From: Gammaproteobacteria bacterium
GTDB lineage: Bacteria > Pseudomonadota > Gammaproteobacteria > SZUA-229
Assembly (NCBI GenBank): GCA_011051475.1
Contig: DRLE01000132.1
Location: forward strand, 1-26,327
DNA length: 26,327 nt
Direction: 5' to 3'
Part shown: piece after piece, positions 1 to 7,221 of the stretch
Numbering within the stretch: the stretch's first letter is position 1
How the letters are laid out: each line of letters starts with the position of its first letter
Position numbers and translations under genes: made by a program
The notes under the pieces: generated by a model
What the model was told of the DNA's origin: nothing
The model's input: only the letters and a program-made list of their open reading frames with translations
Databases searched by the model: none

Positions 1-2130
1 CTGGGTGCAGAGGTTTTCATCCAGCAGCGGAATTTCCAGCGCGATATTGCGCTTTTCAAAGGCGGCGGTGCCGACCGGGTAGGTGCCGTCGGCCGGCAGC
101 AGGCTGACCGGCACCTGATCGCCGCGACCGGCAATAATCTCCGCGGTGACTTTTCTGACGAACTCGGGCGCGTCTTCACCGACCGGGTCATGCAGATCGA
201 AGCGGGCATCGGTTTTTTGCGGTACGCTCACCTCGTGCAGGTTTTCCAGGGTGCGGTCGATGGCCCTGAAGTTGAGCTCGACCAGGCGTTTGCCCTTTCT
301 GCCATAGGTTTTTTCCACCGCATCCTTGACCGCCTTGATGGCGACATCGGTCGGCAACACCCCGGAAATGGAAAAGAAGCAGGTCTGCATAATGGTGTTG
401 ATGCGATTGCCCATGCCGGTAAGGGCGGCAATCTCGTAGGCATCGATGCAGTAAAGGCGGATGTTTTTATCGATGATCTGGCGCTGCATTGTTTCCGGCA
501 GGCTCTGCCAGACCGCATCGGGGTTTACCGTGGTGTTGAGCAGGAACACGGCCTTGTCGGCGGCCTTGTCCAGCATCGGGTAACGTTCCAGAAAGACCTG
601 CTGATGACAGGCAACAAAATTGGCGTCGCCGTCCTGGATAAGGTAGGACGATTTGATCGGCCTGTCGCCAAAGCGCAGGTGCGAAACGGTAACCGCGCCG
701 GATTTTTTCGAATCATAAACGAAATAACCCTGGGCATATTTGTCGGTGGTCTCGCCGATAATCTTGATACTGTTCTTGTTGGCGCCGACCGTGCCATCGC
801 TGCCCAGGCCGTAAAAAACCGCCTGAAAACAGCTTTCGTGTGCATCGGTACGAAAACCGGCATCCCACGGCAGGCTGCTGTGGCTGACATCATCCGTTAT
901 GCCGATGGTGAAATGATTTTTTGCTCTTGTTCCATCAGCTTTCGGTTTCAGCTCATCCAGCACGGCCTTGACCATGGCGGGAGTAAACTCCTTGGAGGAC
1001 AGGCCATAACGTCCGCCGATAATGACCGGCATTTGCGCAAAGCGTTTATTGCCATTGTCCTGCTCTTCAAGGCAGCATTGCGCCAGGGCGGTGACGATAT
1101 CCTTGTACAGCGGCTCACCGTCCGCGCCGGGTTCCTTGGTGCGATCGAGCACGGCAATGGCCCGGGTGGTTTCCGGCAGGGCAGCGATCAGTGCTGCTGC
1201 GCTGAAGGGGCGGAACAGGCGCACCTTGATCAGGCCGGTTTTCTCCCCCTGCGCATTGAGATACGCAACGGTTTCTTCGGCCGTCTCGGCGCCGGAACCC
1301 ATGAGTATAATAATTCTTTCGGCATCCTCGGCGCCGACATAATCGAACAGCCGATAGGCGCGGCCGGTAAGACCGGCAAAGCGGTCCATGACCTTTTGCA
1401 CAATGGCCGGCATCTCCCGGTAATACGGATTGACGCTTTCGCGCGCCTGGAAGAACACATCCGGGTTCTGCGAGGTGCCCCGGATAACAGGATGTTCCGG
1501 TGACAGGCCACGCCGGCGATGTGCCGTGACCTTTTCCTGGTCGATCATCTGCCTGACGGTTTCGGTATCGATGGCCTGTATCTTTGCCACCTCATGCGAG
1601 GTGCGGAAACCATCGAAGAAATGCACGATGGGGATACGTGATTCCAGTGTCGCCGCCTGCGCGATCAGGGCCATGTCCATGACTTCCTGCGGGCAGCCCG
1701 AGGCGAGGAAAGCAAAGCCGGTCGAGCGTGCGGTCATCACATCACTGTGATCGCCGAAGATGGAAAGCGCCTGCGCCGCCACCGAGCGGGAGGCGACATG
1801 AAACACGGTCGGGGTGAGCTCACCGGCTATCTTGAACATGTTCGGGATCATCAGCAGCAATCCCTGGGAGGCGGTAAAGGTGGTGGTCAGTGCGCCGGTT
1901 TGCAGGGCGCCATGAATGGCGCCGGCCGCGCCGCCTTCACTCTGCATCTCGATAATGCGCGGTATGCTGCCCCACAGGTTCGGCCGTTTGCGCGATGACC
2001 ATTCATCCGCCCACTCGCCCATGGGCGAGGCGGGTGTAATCGGGTAGATGGCAATGACCTCATTGGTCAGGTGCGCAATCTCGGCGGCAGCCTGGTTGCC
2101 ATCGATGGTCAGGGTCTGGGGTGTTTCCAT
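1..2130 (-). CDS. nifJ: Pyruvate:ferredoxin (flavodoxin) oxidoreductase, N-terminal 710 residues, cut by window edge
   Basis: This gene encodes the single-chain PFOR that oxidatively decarboxylates pyruvate to acetyl-CoA and passes electrons to ferredoxin or flavodoxin in the cytoplasm, using thiamine diphosphate and Fe-S clusters. The frame is open from the ATG at 2130 to base 1 (710 codons); family members are near 1,180 residues, so about 40% lies outside. The thiamine-binding motif YPITPAS is at residues 29-35, followed by the SEGGAAGAIHGAL segment of domain I. The visible part ends at NLCTQ, where Cys708 should be the first ligand of the inserted two-cluster ferredoxin domain. The start is supported by AGGAG seven to eight bases upstream. 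It is divergent from the AmrS-type gene and is preceded by FNR-like sites, which fits an oxygen-sensitive enzyme. Identification is firm; physiological direction (oxidation or pyruvate synthesis) is not visible. Confidence 0.95.
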   Translation of the reverse strand, partial: METPQTLTIDGNQAAAEIAHLTNEVIAIYPITPASPMGEWADEWSSRKRPNLWGSIPRIIEMQSEGGAAGAIHGALQTGALTTTFTASQGLLLMIPNMFKIAGELTPTVFHVASRSVAAQALSIFGDHSDVMTARSTGFAFLASGCPQEVMDMALIAQAATLESRIPIVHFFDGFRTSHEVAKIQAIDTETVRQMIDQEKVTAHRRRGLSPEHPVIRGTSQNPDVFFQARESVNPYYREMPAIVQKVMDRFAGLTGRAYRLFDYVGAEDAERIIILMGSGAETAEETVAYLNAQGEKTGLIKVRLFRPFSAAALIAALPETTRAIAVLDRTKEPGADGEPLYKDIVTALAQCCLEEQDNGNKRFAQMPVIIGGRYGLSSKEFTPAMVKAVLDELKPKADGTRAKNHFTIGITDDVSHSSLPWDAGFRTDAHESCFQAVFYGLGSDGTVGANKNSIKIIGETTDKYAQGYFVYDSKKSGAVTVSHLRFGDRPIKSSYLIQDGDANFVACHQQVFLERYPMLDKAADKAVFLLNTTVNPDAVWQSLPETMQRQIIDKNIRLYCIDAYEIAALTGMGNRINTIMQTCFFSISGVLPTDVAIKAVKDAVEKTYGRKGKRLVELNFRAIDRTLENLHEVSVPQKTDARFDLHDPVGEDAPEFVRKVTAEIIAGRGDQVPVSLLPADGTYPVGTAAFEKRNIALEIPLLDENLCTQ

Positions 2131-2186
2131 TGGCATCTCCTGCACGGATCAAGGTCCAACTATTTCACATTATAGGCATGTTTGGG

Positions 2187-2200
2187 TTGAGTTAGGTCAA
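2187..2200. promoter_or_regulatory. FNR/ANR-like dyad, nifJ-proximal
   Basis: The sequence TTGAG-TTAG-GTCAA matches the FNR consensus TTGAT-N4-ATCAA at 8 of 10 positions. Its centre (2193.5) lies 41.5 bp upstream of a plausible nifJ transcription start near 2152, with a -10-like AATAGT on the minus strand at 2164-2159. That is the classical class II activator geometry. The match and spacing are seen; regulation by an FNR family protein is inference. Confidence 0.45.
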
Positions 2201-2240
2201 AAAATATTACCGCTGACAGACTATCCGAACAGGGCCTGAG

Positions 2241-2254
2241 TTGATCTGGCTCAA
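2241..2254. promoter_or_regulatory. FNR/ANR-like dyad, amrS-proximal
   Basis: The sequence TTGAT-CTGG-CTCAA matches the FNR consensus at 9 of 10 positions, and the flanking G and C extend the dyad by one pair. It lies 54 bp (about five helical turns) from the other dyad. A class II promoter towards the plus strand would start near 2289, with a weak GATAGA at 2276-2281 as the -10, leaving a leader of about 128 nt before the amrS ATG. Oxygen-responsive control is inference. Confidence 0.5.
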
Positions 2255-2416
2255 CCGGGTTTTAGTCGGTCAAGTGATAGAGTGTATGTATTGATAAATG
2301 ACAAATCGCCACCATTTAACAGTAATACCAGTAATGCCTTTATACGAGCCCGTGCTGCAACTGTCGGCGTTTGTTTCGCTTGCTGGAAAATACCTGAACG
2401 ACCCGGTGCAATTGAT

Positions 2417-3517
2417 ATGAATGACAATCAGCAGATAATAACGGACGCCTATCCAACCAGATACTGGCACAAGCTTGATGATGGCCGGGTTCAGTGTGAC
2501 CTGTGTCCGCGTGAGTGCAAGTTACATGAAGGCCAGCAGGGGCTTTGTTTTGTCAGGGCCGCCAAAGATGGCGAAATCGTACTGACGACCTACGGGCGCT
2601 CCAGTGGCTTCTGTGTCGACCCCATTGAGAAAAAACCGCTGAACCATTTTCTGCCGGGCACGCCGGTGCTGTCATTCGGCACCGCGGGCTGCAACCTGGC
2701 CTGCAAGTTCTGCCAGAACTGGGACATGAGCAAGTCACGGGAAATGGATATTCTGGCCGACCAGGCATCGCCCGAGAAAATCGCGCGGGTAGCGCATGAG
2801 CTGGGCTGTCGCAGTGTGGCCTATACCTACAACGATCCGGTGATCTTTCATGAATACGCCATTGACGTGGCCAAAGCCTGTCGTGAGTACGGTATCAAAT
2901 CCGTCGCGGTGACAGCCGGTTATATCAGTGAAGAACCGCGCAAGGAGTTTTTCCGGTACATGGATGCGGCGAATGTCGACCTGAAAGCCTTCACCGAAGA
3001 CTTCTACTGGAAAATCACCGGCGGGCATTTGCAGCCGGTACTGGATACCCTGGTCTACCTCAAGCACGAGACCGATGTCTGGTTTGAACTCACCACGCTG
3101 CTGATTCCCGGCCACAATGATTCCGATGAAGAAATCAACGAGATGACAAAATGGGTGGTGAAAAACCTTGGCCCCGATGTGCCCATGCACTTCACCGCTT
3201 TTCATCCTTCCTGGAAAATGATGGATGTCCCGCCAACCCCGCCTGCAACCCTGACCCGCGCCAGGCAGATTGCGCTGGATAACGGCGTGCATTATGCCTA
3301 TACCGGCAATGTTCATGATATCGATGGCGAGAGCACCTACTGCCATTCCTGCCACACCCGCCTGATCGGCCGTGACTGGTATGTGCTTTCCGACTGGAAC
3401 CTGGATGAAAAGGGCTGCTGCAAAAAATGCGGCACAAAATGCGCCGGCGTGTTTGAAGAAAAGCCGGGTACCTGGGGCAGCAAGCGCCTGCCGGTTCAGC
3501 TGAAATCGTTTGCCTGA
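2417..3517 (+). CDS. amrS: AmmeMemoRadiSam-type radical SAM enzyme AmrS
   Basis: The product (366 residues) belongs to the radical SAM group annotated as AmrS or as pyruvate-formate-lyase-activating-enzyme-like (COG1180). The cluster motif CX3CX2C is C92-C96-C99, inside GCNLACKFCQNW. Four further cysteines lie before the core (27, 30, 34, 44) and a set lies at the C-terminus (309, 312, 334, 335, 338, 342), so extra metal sites are likely. Its substrate is not established to my knowledge. I chose ATG 2417, preceded by GGTG eight bases away, because the in-frame GTG at 2282 would add 45 residues without family resemblance and lies inside the likely promoter. The AMMECR1 and Memo partners that name the system are not in this window. 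It shares a divergent, FNR-like control region with nifJ. A glycyl-radical activase is less likely, as no glycyl radical enzyme is nearby. Confidence 0.85.
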   Translation: MNDNQQIITDAYPTRYWHKLDDGRVQCDLCPRECKLHEGQQGLCFVRAAKDGEIVLTTYGRSSGFCVDPIEKKPLNHFLPGTPVLSFGTAGCNLACKFCQNWDMSKSREMDILADQASPEKIARVAHELGCRSVAYTYNDPVIFHEYAIDVAKACREYGIKSVAVTAGYISEEPRKEFFRYMDAANVDLKAFTEDFYWKITGGHLQPVLDTLVYLKHETDVWFELTTLLIPGHNDSDEEINEMTKWVVKNLGPDVPMHFTAFHPSWKMMDVPPTPPATLTRARQIALDNGVHYAYTGNVHDIDGESTYCHSCHTRLIGRDWYVLSDWNLDEKGCCKKCGTKCAGVFEEKPGTWGSKRLPVQLKSFA

Positions 3518-3599
3518 ATATCGGGGCAAGCCATCTTTACCATTAAACCCGTCCGGCAGGGCTGTGGACATCTGTCACCATCTTCGCCATTATTTCCGA

Positions 3600-3605
3600 T
3601 ATAAT
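3600..3605 (+). promoter_or_regulatory. Candidate -10 box for proA
   Basis: A perfect TATAAT lies 35 bp before the proA ATG. No good -35 hexamer is found at 16-18 bp; the nearest TTGACA-like word (TGGACA at 3565-3570) is too far away at 29 bp. This is therefore a tentative promoter. Confidence 0.35.
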
Positions 3606-3640
3606 TGCGCGATAAAATAAATCTCTGATTTTCAACGATT

Positions 3641-4936
3641 ATGAACGCAAACCCGGAAACCATGACTTCTGATGTAACTGCCTATATGCAAAAGCTCGGC
3701 GAGCAGGCGCGCGCCGCCTCACGCGCCATTGGCCGCGCCGAAACCGGCCAGAAAAACGCCGCGCTCAATGCCATGGCCGAGCGCCTGCTGGTGCAGGCCG
3801 ATGTGCTGAAAAAGGCCAATGCGCTGGACCTGGCCGCGGGTGAGGAAAAGGGGCTGGACGCGGCGCTGCTCGACCGCCTTGAGCTGACCGATGAGCGCAT
3901 TGCCGGCATGGCCGAAGGCCTGGTGCAGATTGCCGCGCTGGCCGACCCGGTGGGTATTATTTCCAACCTGGCCTACCGGCCTTCGGGTATACAGGTGGGG
4001 CAGATGCGGGTGCCGCTGGGCGTTATCGGCATAATCTACGAATCGCGGCCGAATGTGACCGCCGATGCCGCCGCGCTGTGCCTGAAATCGGGCAACGCGG
4101 TGATCCTGCGCGGCGGTTCCGAGGCCATTCATTCCAACCAGGCGATTGCCGCCTGTATCCAGCACGGCCTGGAAGTGGCCGGCCTGCCGGGCGAAGTGGT
4201 GCAGGTGGTGGAAACCACCGACCGCGCCGCCGTGGGTGAACTGATCCGCGCCAAAGAGTATGTCGACGTGATTATTCCACGCGGCGGCAAGGGCCTGATC
4301 GAGCGCATCAGCAACGAGGCCGAGGTGCCGGTGATCAAGCACCTGGACGGTATCTGCCATGTCTATATCGACAACGAGGCCGACAACGGCAAGGCGCTGA
4401 AGGTAGCGTTCAACTCCAAGACCCAGCGCTACGGTACCTGCAACACCATGGAAACCCTGCTGGTCAGCGAGAGCGCCGACCTGGCCATTTTAAAAGAGCT
4501 GGCCGCCATGTATGCGGAGAAAGGCGTGGAACTGCGCGGCTGTGAAAAAACCCGCGCCGCGCTGAAAGACAGCGGCGTGGAAATACTCGCCGCTACCGAG
4601 GAGGACTGGGCCACCGAATACCTCGCGCCCATCCTGTCGATAAAAACGGTCGCCAGCATGGACGAGGCCATCGAGCACATCAACCGCTACAGCTCGCAGC
4701 ACACCGAGTCCATTATTACCGAGAACTACAGCAAGGCCCGCCGCTTCCTGCGCGAGGTTGACTCCAGCTCGGTCATGGTCAACGCCTCAACCCGCTTCGC
4801 CGACGGTTTCGAATACGGCCTCGGCGCCGAGATCGGCATCAGTACGGACAAACTGCATGCCCGCGGCCCGGTGGGGCTGGAGGGGCTGACCAGTCAGAAG
4901 TATGTGGTGCTGGGGGACGGACATGTCCGTCAGTGA
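3641..4936 (+). CDS. proA: Gamma-glutamyl phosphate reductase
   Basis: ProA reduces gamma-glutamyl phosphate to glutamate semialdehyde with NADPH, the second step of proline synthesis in the cytoplasm. The protein has 431 residues, close to the usual 415-430, and aligns over its whole length with the aldehyde dehydrogenase-like fold. The catalytic cysteine is Cys267 in YGTCNTMETL; the cofactor region shows IIYESRPNVT and LRGGSEA. An internal ATG at 3662 (MTSDVTAYMQ) is an equally plausible start, because neither has a strong ribosome binding site. The gene is not next to proB. The last codon and stop (CAG TGA) coincide with the first bases of the heptamer element, so that element supplies the stop codon. 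Otherwise it is a normal gene. Confidence 0.97.
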   Translation: MNANPETMTSDVTAYMQKLGEQARAASRAIGRAETGQKNAALNAMAERLLVQADVLKKANALDLAAGEEKGLDAALLDRLELTDERIAGMAEGLVQIAALADPVGIISNLAYRPSGIQVGQMRVPLGVIGIIYESRPNVTADAAALCLKSGNAVILRGGSEAIHSNQAIAACIQHGLEVAGLPGEVVQVVETTDRAAVGELIRAKEYVDVIIPRGGKGLIERISNEAEVPVIKHLDGICHVYIDNEADNGKALKVAFNSKTQRYGTCNTMETLLVSESADLAILKELAAMYAEKGVELRGCEKTRAALKDSGVEILAATEEDWATEYLAPILSIKTVASMDEAIEHINRYSSQHTESIITENYSKARRFLREVDSSSVMVNASTRFADGFEYGLGAEIGISTDKLHARGPVGLEGLTSQKYVVLGDGHVRQ

Positions 4937-5073
4937 ATAGTGAATAACGAATAGTGAACAGTAAAAAAGCGGCGAAGCCGCAAATGTTTATACTTACATC
5001 CCCGTTTTACGGGTACCAGGTATTAGCTGGCATCGTTTTTCACTATTCACTATTCACTATTAACTATTCACTA
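4933..5073. repeat. Heptamer inverted-repeat element, copy 1
   Basis: The left arm (4933-4962) is built of AGTGAAT-like heptamers and the right arm (5041-5073) of the complementary ATTCACT heptamers. Over about 32 positions the arms pair with roughly five or six mismatches. Between them lie a small hairpin GCGGC-GAA-GCCGC (4969-4981) and another, CCCG-TTTTA-CGGG, just before 5015. The element fills almost the whole proA-nadD gap. Its left end reads CAGTGAATA, like copy 2, and both copies continue after the left arm with an A-run and GCGG, so they appear related. No target duplication or coding capacity is seen. I cannot assign it to a named repeat family. Confidence 0.8.
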
Positions 5074-5098
5074 AAATCCCGATCATGATCGGGATTTT
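5073..5098. promoter_or_regulatory. Perfect 26-bp palindrome over the nadD start codon
   Basis: The arms AAAATCCCGATC and GATCGGGATTTT meet around the AT of the start codon, giving a perfect dyad of 26 bases. The right half encodes nadD residues 2-5 (Ile-Gly-Ile-Phe), which are conserved; the left half has no coding constraint yet matches exactly. In mRNA the start codon would sit at the hairpin tip. There is no Shine-Dalgarno sequence upstream. The structure is seen; a role in limiting or timing nadD translation, or as a protein-binding dyad, is inference. Confidence 0.6.
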
Positions 5099-5750
5099 CG
5101 GCGGTACCTTCGACCCCGTCCACTACGGCCACATCAAACCGGCCCTCAGCGTCAAGCAGGATCTGGGCCTGTCACCGCTGCTGTTTATTCCCAACCGCGT
5201 GCCGCCGCACCGTGAGCAGCCCTGGCTTTCCGTGGAGCAGCGTCTGGAGTTGCTGAAACTGGCGCTTGCCGATCTGCCCGATGTTGTTATCGACGAGCGG
5301 GAACTTCGTCGCGAGGGGCCGTCTTATATGGTGGATACGCTTGAATCGCTGCAGCAGGACTATCCCGGCGAAACCCTGTGCCTGATTATCGGTATGGATG
5401 CGTTTGCCGGCATTACCCGCTGGCATCGCTGGCGCGAGCTTTTCGGGCTTTGTCACCTGGTGGTGACCACGCGCCCCGGGTTTTCGCTGGACGCGCTGGA
5501 GAAAAACGGTAATCCGGCCGATTTCGCCTTTCTGCGCTCCCGGATTATCCATGAGGACGAGGCCGAGCTGGCCGAATCTTTGGGCGATAAAGGCGGTCAA
5601 ATCCTGTTAAAATCCGTGCCACAGCTGGATATTTCCTCCACCATGATCCGCCATAAGCTGGCGCAGGGCGAGGATATCAGCGCATACCTGCCGGCCGCGG
5701 TCGCCCGGCGGTTGCAAAGCTACCAACGAGATAATGTGAATGACGATTGA
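5085..5750 (+). CDS. nadD: Nicotinate-nucleotide adenylyltransferase
   Basis: NadD adenylates nicotinate mononucleotide to deamido-NAD, an essential step of NAD synthesis. The 221-residue protein carries the nucleotidyltransferase signature GGTFDPVHYGH (residues 6-16) and the second motif ISSTMIR (183-189). The start is fixed because the first motif begins at residue 2 and no in-frame upstream extension exists. The ATG has no ribosome binding site and lies within a perfect palindrome directly after heptamer element copy 1. It overlaps rsfS by 11 bp, so the two are probably translationally coupled. The proA-nadD-rsfS-rlmH order is common in Gammaproteobacteria such as Pseudomonas, so the gene is ancestral here even though the repeat element separates it from proA. 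Confidence 0.96.
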   Translation: MIGIFGGTFDPVHYGHIKPALSVKQDLGLSPLLFIPNRVPPHREQPWLSVEQRLELLKLALADLPDVVIDERELRREGPSYMVDTLESLQQDYPGETLCLIIGMDAFAGITRWHRWRELFGLCHLVVTTRPGFSLDALEKNGNPADFAFLRSRIIHEDEAELAESLGDKGGQILLKSVPQLDISSTMIRHKLAQGEDISAYLPAAVARRLQSYQRDNVNDD

Positions 5751-6093
5751 AGAACTGAAAAAACTGGCCATCGACGCACTGGAAGACCTGAAGGCCGAGG
5801 ATATTACCGTGCTGGATGTGAAGGGCAAGACCACGGTGACCGACTTTATTATTATTGCCACCGGTTCCTCCAGCCGCCATGTGAAATCCATTGCCAATAA
5901 TGTGGTGATGGAAGCCAAGAAAGCCGGCCGGCCGCCGCTGGGCGTGGAAGGCGAGGATGACGGCGAATGGGTGCTGGTCGATCTGGGTGATGTCATTGTG
6001 CATGTCATGCAGCAGCAGGTGCGCGAGTTCTACGACCTGGAAAGCCTGTGGTCACTGGATGCCATTAACCGGCAGGAGCAGGACGCGCTCTAG
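5740..6093 (+). CDS. rsfS: Ribosome silencing factor RsfS
   Basis: RsfS (formerly YbeB) binds ribosomal protein L14 and blocks joining of the subunits, lowering translation in starvation or stationary phase. The product has 117 residues, the normal length, with the family features TDFIIIATGSSSRH and GEWVLVDLGDVIVHVM, and ends with the REFYDLESLW segment. The ATG lies inside the 3' end of nadD (11-bp overlap), with GAG in ACGAGATAATGTGA as a weak binding site. Only 11 bp separate it from rlmH. Two neighbours in the run (RsfS and RlmH) act on the ribosome, as in many bacteria where this order is kept. Nothing odd is seen. Confidence 0.96.
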   Translation: MTIEELKKLAIDALEDLKAEDITVLDVKGKTTVTDFIIIATGSSSRHVKSIANNVVMEAKKAGRPPLGVEGEDDGEWVLVDLGDVIVHVMQQQVREFYDLESLWSLDAINRQEQDAL

Positions 6094-6104
6094 GACCGGC
6101 CGTT

Positions 6105-6575
6105 GTGAAAATCAACCTGATTGCCATTGGAAACAAAATGCCGGCCTGGGTAGAGGAAGCCAGCCGGGATTTCAGCAAGCGCCTGCCGGCGGAAATCAGG
6201 ATCAACAGTATCCTGCTGCCGCTGATCAGGCGCGGCAAGAATCCGGATATTCCCCGCATCGTTCGTGATGAAAGCCGCAAGCTGCTGGCGGCGGTGCCGG
6301 ATAACTCCCTGCTGGTGGTGCTGGATGTGCTGGGCAAACCGCTTGATACCATGAAACTGTCCGGCCTGCTGCAAAACTGGCTGGATGAGGGCCGGGACGT
6401 ATCGATTATTATCGGCGGCCCCGATGGTGTTTCCGAGGAACTGCTGAAGCAGGCGCGGCTGAAAATCTCGCTGTCGGCCATGACCTTTCCGCATACCCTG
6501 GTGCGGGTGATCCTGCTGGAGCAGATCTATCGCGCCTGGTCGATTCTGAACAACCATCCTTACCATCGTGCCTGA
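6105..6575 (+). CDS. rlmH: 23S rRNA (pseudouridine-1915-N3) methyltransferase
   Basis: RlmH is a SPOUT methyltransferase that methylates pseudouridine 1915 in helix 69 of 23S rRNA on assembled 70S ribosomes. The 156-residue product matches family length. The trefoil-knot SAM site is visible as IGGPDG (residues 103-108) and the C-terminal FPHTLVRVILLEQIYRAW and NHPYHR segments are typical. It starts with GTG, 11 bp after the rsfS stop, and MKINLIAIGNKMPAWV fits the family N-terminus exactly. It overlaps maf by 8 bp, so nadD, rsfS, rlmH and maf form one tight run and are probably one transcript. Confidence 0.96.
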   Translation: MKINLIAIGNKMPAWVEEASRDFSKRLPAEIRINSILLPLIRRGKNPDIPRIVRDESRKLLAAVPDNSLLVVLDVLGKPLDTMKLSGLLQNWLDEGRDVSIIIGGPDGVSEELLKQARLKISLSAMTFPHTLVRVILLEQIYRAWSILNNHPYHRA

Positions 6576-7212
6576 CCGCTCTGCTTCCGATACGTCTGCG
6601 CAGATCATTCTGGCCTCTGCCTCACCGCGCCGGCGGGAACTGCTGCAGCAGATCGGTATAAGGCCCAGGGCGGTGCCGGTGGATATCGATGAAACGCCAG
6701 GGCCCGGTGAGAACGTCGTGGATTTCGTGCTGCGCCTGGCAAGGGAAAAAGCCCAGCGTGGTTTTGACGTCATCGACAACCCGCAGGGTCTGCCGGTGCT
6801 GGGTTCGGATACCGCCATCGAATTCGAAGAACATATTCTGGGCAAGCCACGGGACCGGGAACATGCGCGGCAGATATTGCAGCAACTTTCGGCGCAAAAA
6901 CACACAGTTCACACCGCAGTGGCTATAGTTACAGCAGGGGAGAGCGCAACGGCGCTAAGCAGCAGCCATGTCTGGTTCAAACCGCTGCAGGCGGCGGAAA
7001 TCGACGCCTATCTGGAAACCGGCGAGGCCGACGACAAGGCCGGCGCCTATGCCATACAGGGCATTGCCGCCCAGTTCGTCGCGCGTATCGAGGGCAGTTA
7101 TTCCGGCATTATGGGCCTGCCCCTGTTTGAAACCGCAGGCCTGCTGAAACAAAGCGGAATAGACACTTTGCCAACGGGGCTGCCAGCGGAGCAGCCAACG
7201 GGTCTTAAATAA
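6568..7212 (+). CDS. maf: Maf-family nucleoside triphosphate pyrophosphatase
   Basis: Maf proteins hydrolyse non-canonical or pyrimidine nucleoside triphosphates to monophosphates and are linked to septum inhibition when overproduced. The 214-residue product shows the N-terminal ILASASPRRRELL (residues 14-26), the catalytic region with GSDT (Asp81) and ILGKPRD, and DKAGAYAIQG (157-166). The start is a GTG that overlaps the end of rlmH by 8 bp. The C-terminal tail of about 20 residues (LPTGLPAEQPTGLK) goes past the usual end and is encoded by a small repeated and inverted sequence around 7172-7202. It precedes rng by 9 bp, the common maf-rng pairing. Which subfamily it belongs to (dTTP/UTP or m7GTP type) is not certain from motifs alone. 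Confidence 0.93.
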   Translation: MPDRSASDTSAQIILASASPRRRELLQQIGIRPRAVPVDIDETPGPGENVVDFVLRLAREKAQRGFDVIDNPQGLPVLGSDTAIEFEEHILGKPRDREHARQILQQLSAQKHTVHTAVAIVTAGESATALSSSHVWFKPLQAAEIDAYLETGEADDKAGAYAIQGIAAQFVARIEGSYSGIMGLPLFETAGLLKQSGIDTLPTGLPAEQPTGLK

Positions 7213-7221
7213 TATAAAGAA

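Noticed and set aside
190..1503. A 437-codon open frame on the plus strand.
   Set aside because: It is the antisense of nifJ, whose translation carries clear PFOR motifs through the whole stretch; the plus-strand product has no recognisable domain.
2735..3571. A 278-codon open frame on the minus strand.
   Set aside because: It is antisense to amrS, which has the radical SAM motif and coherent cysteine clusters.
4933..5073. Insertion sequence or MITE with target site duplication.
   Set aside because: No flanking direct repeats are visible at either copy and there is no transposase gene, so a transposon origin is not supported by this window.
7172..7202. Inverted repeat GGCTGC/GCAGCC flanked by CAACGGG direct repeats at the end of maf, as a terminator.
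   Set aside because: The stem is only 6 bp, it is in coding sequence, no T-tract follows, and rng begins 20 bp on.
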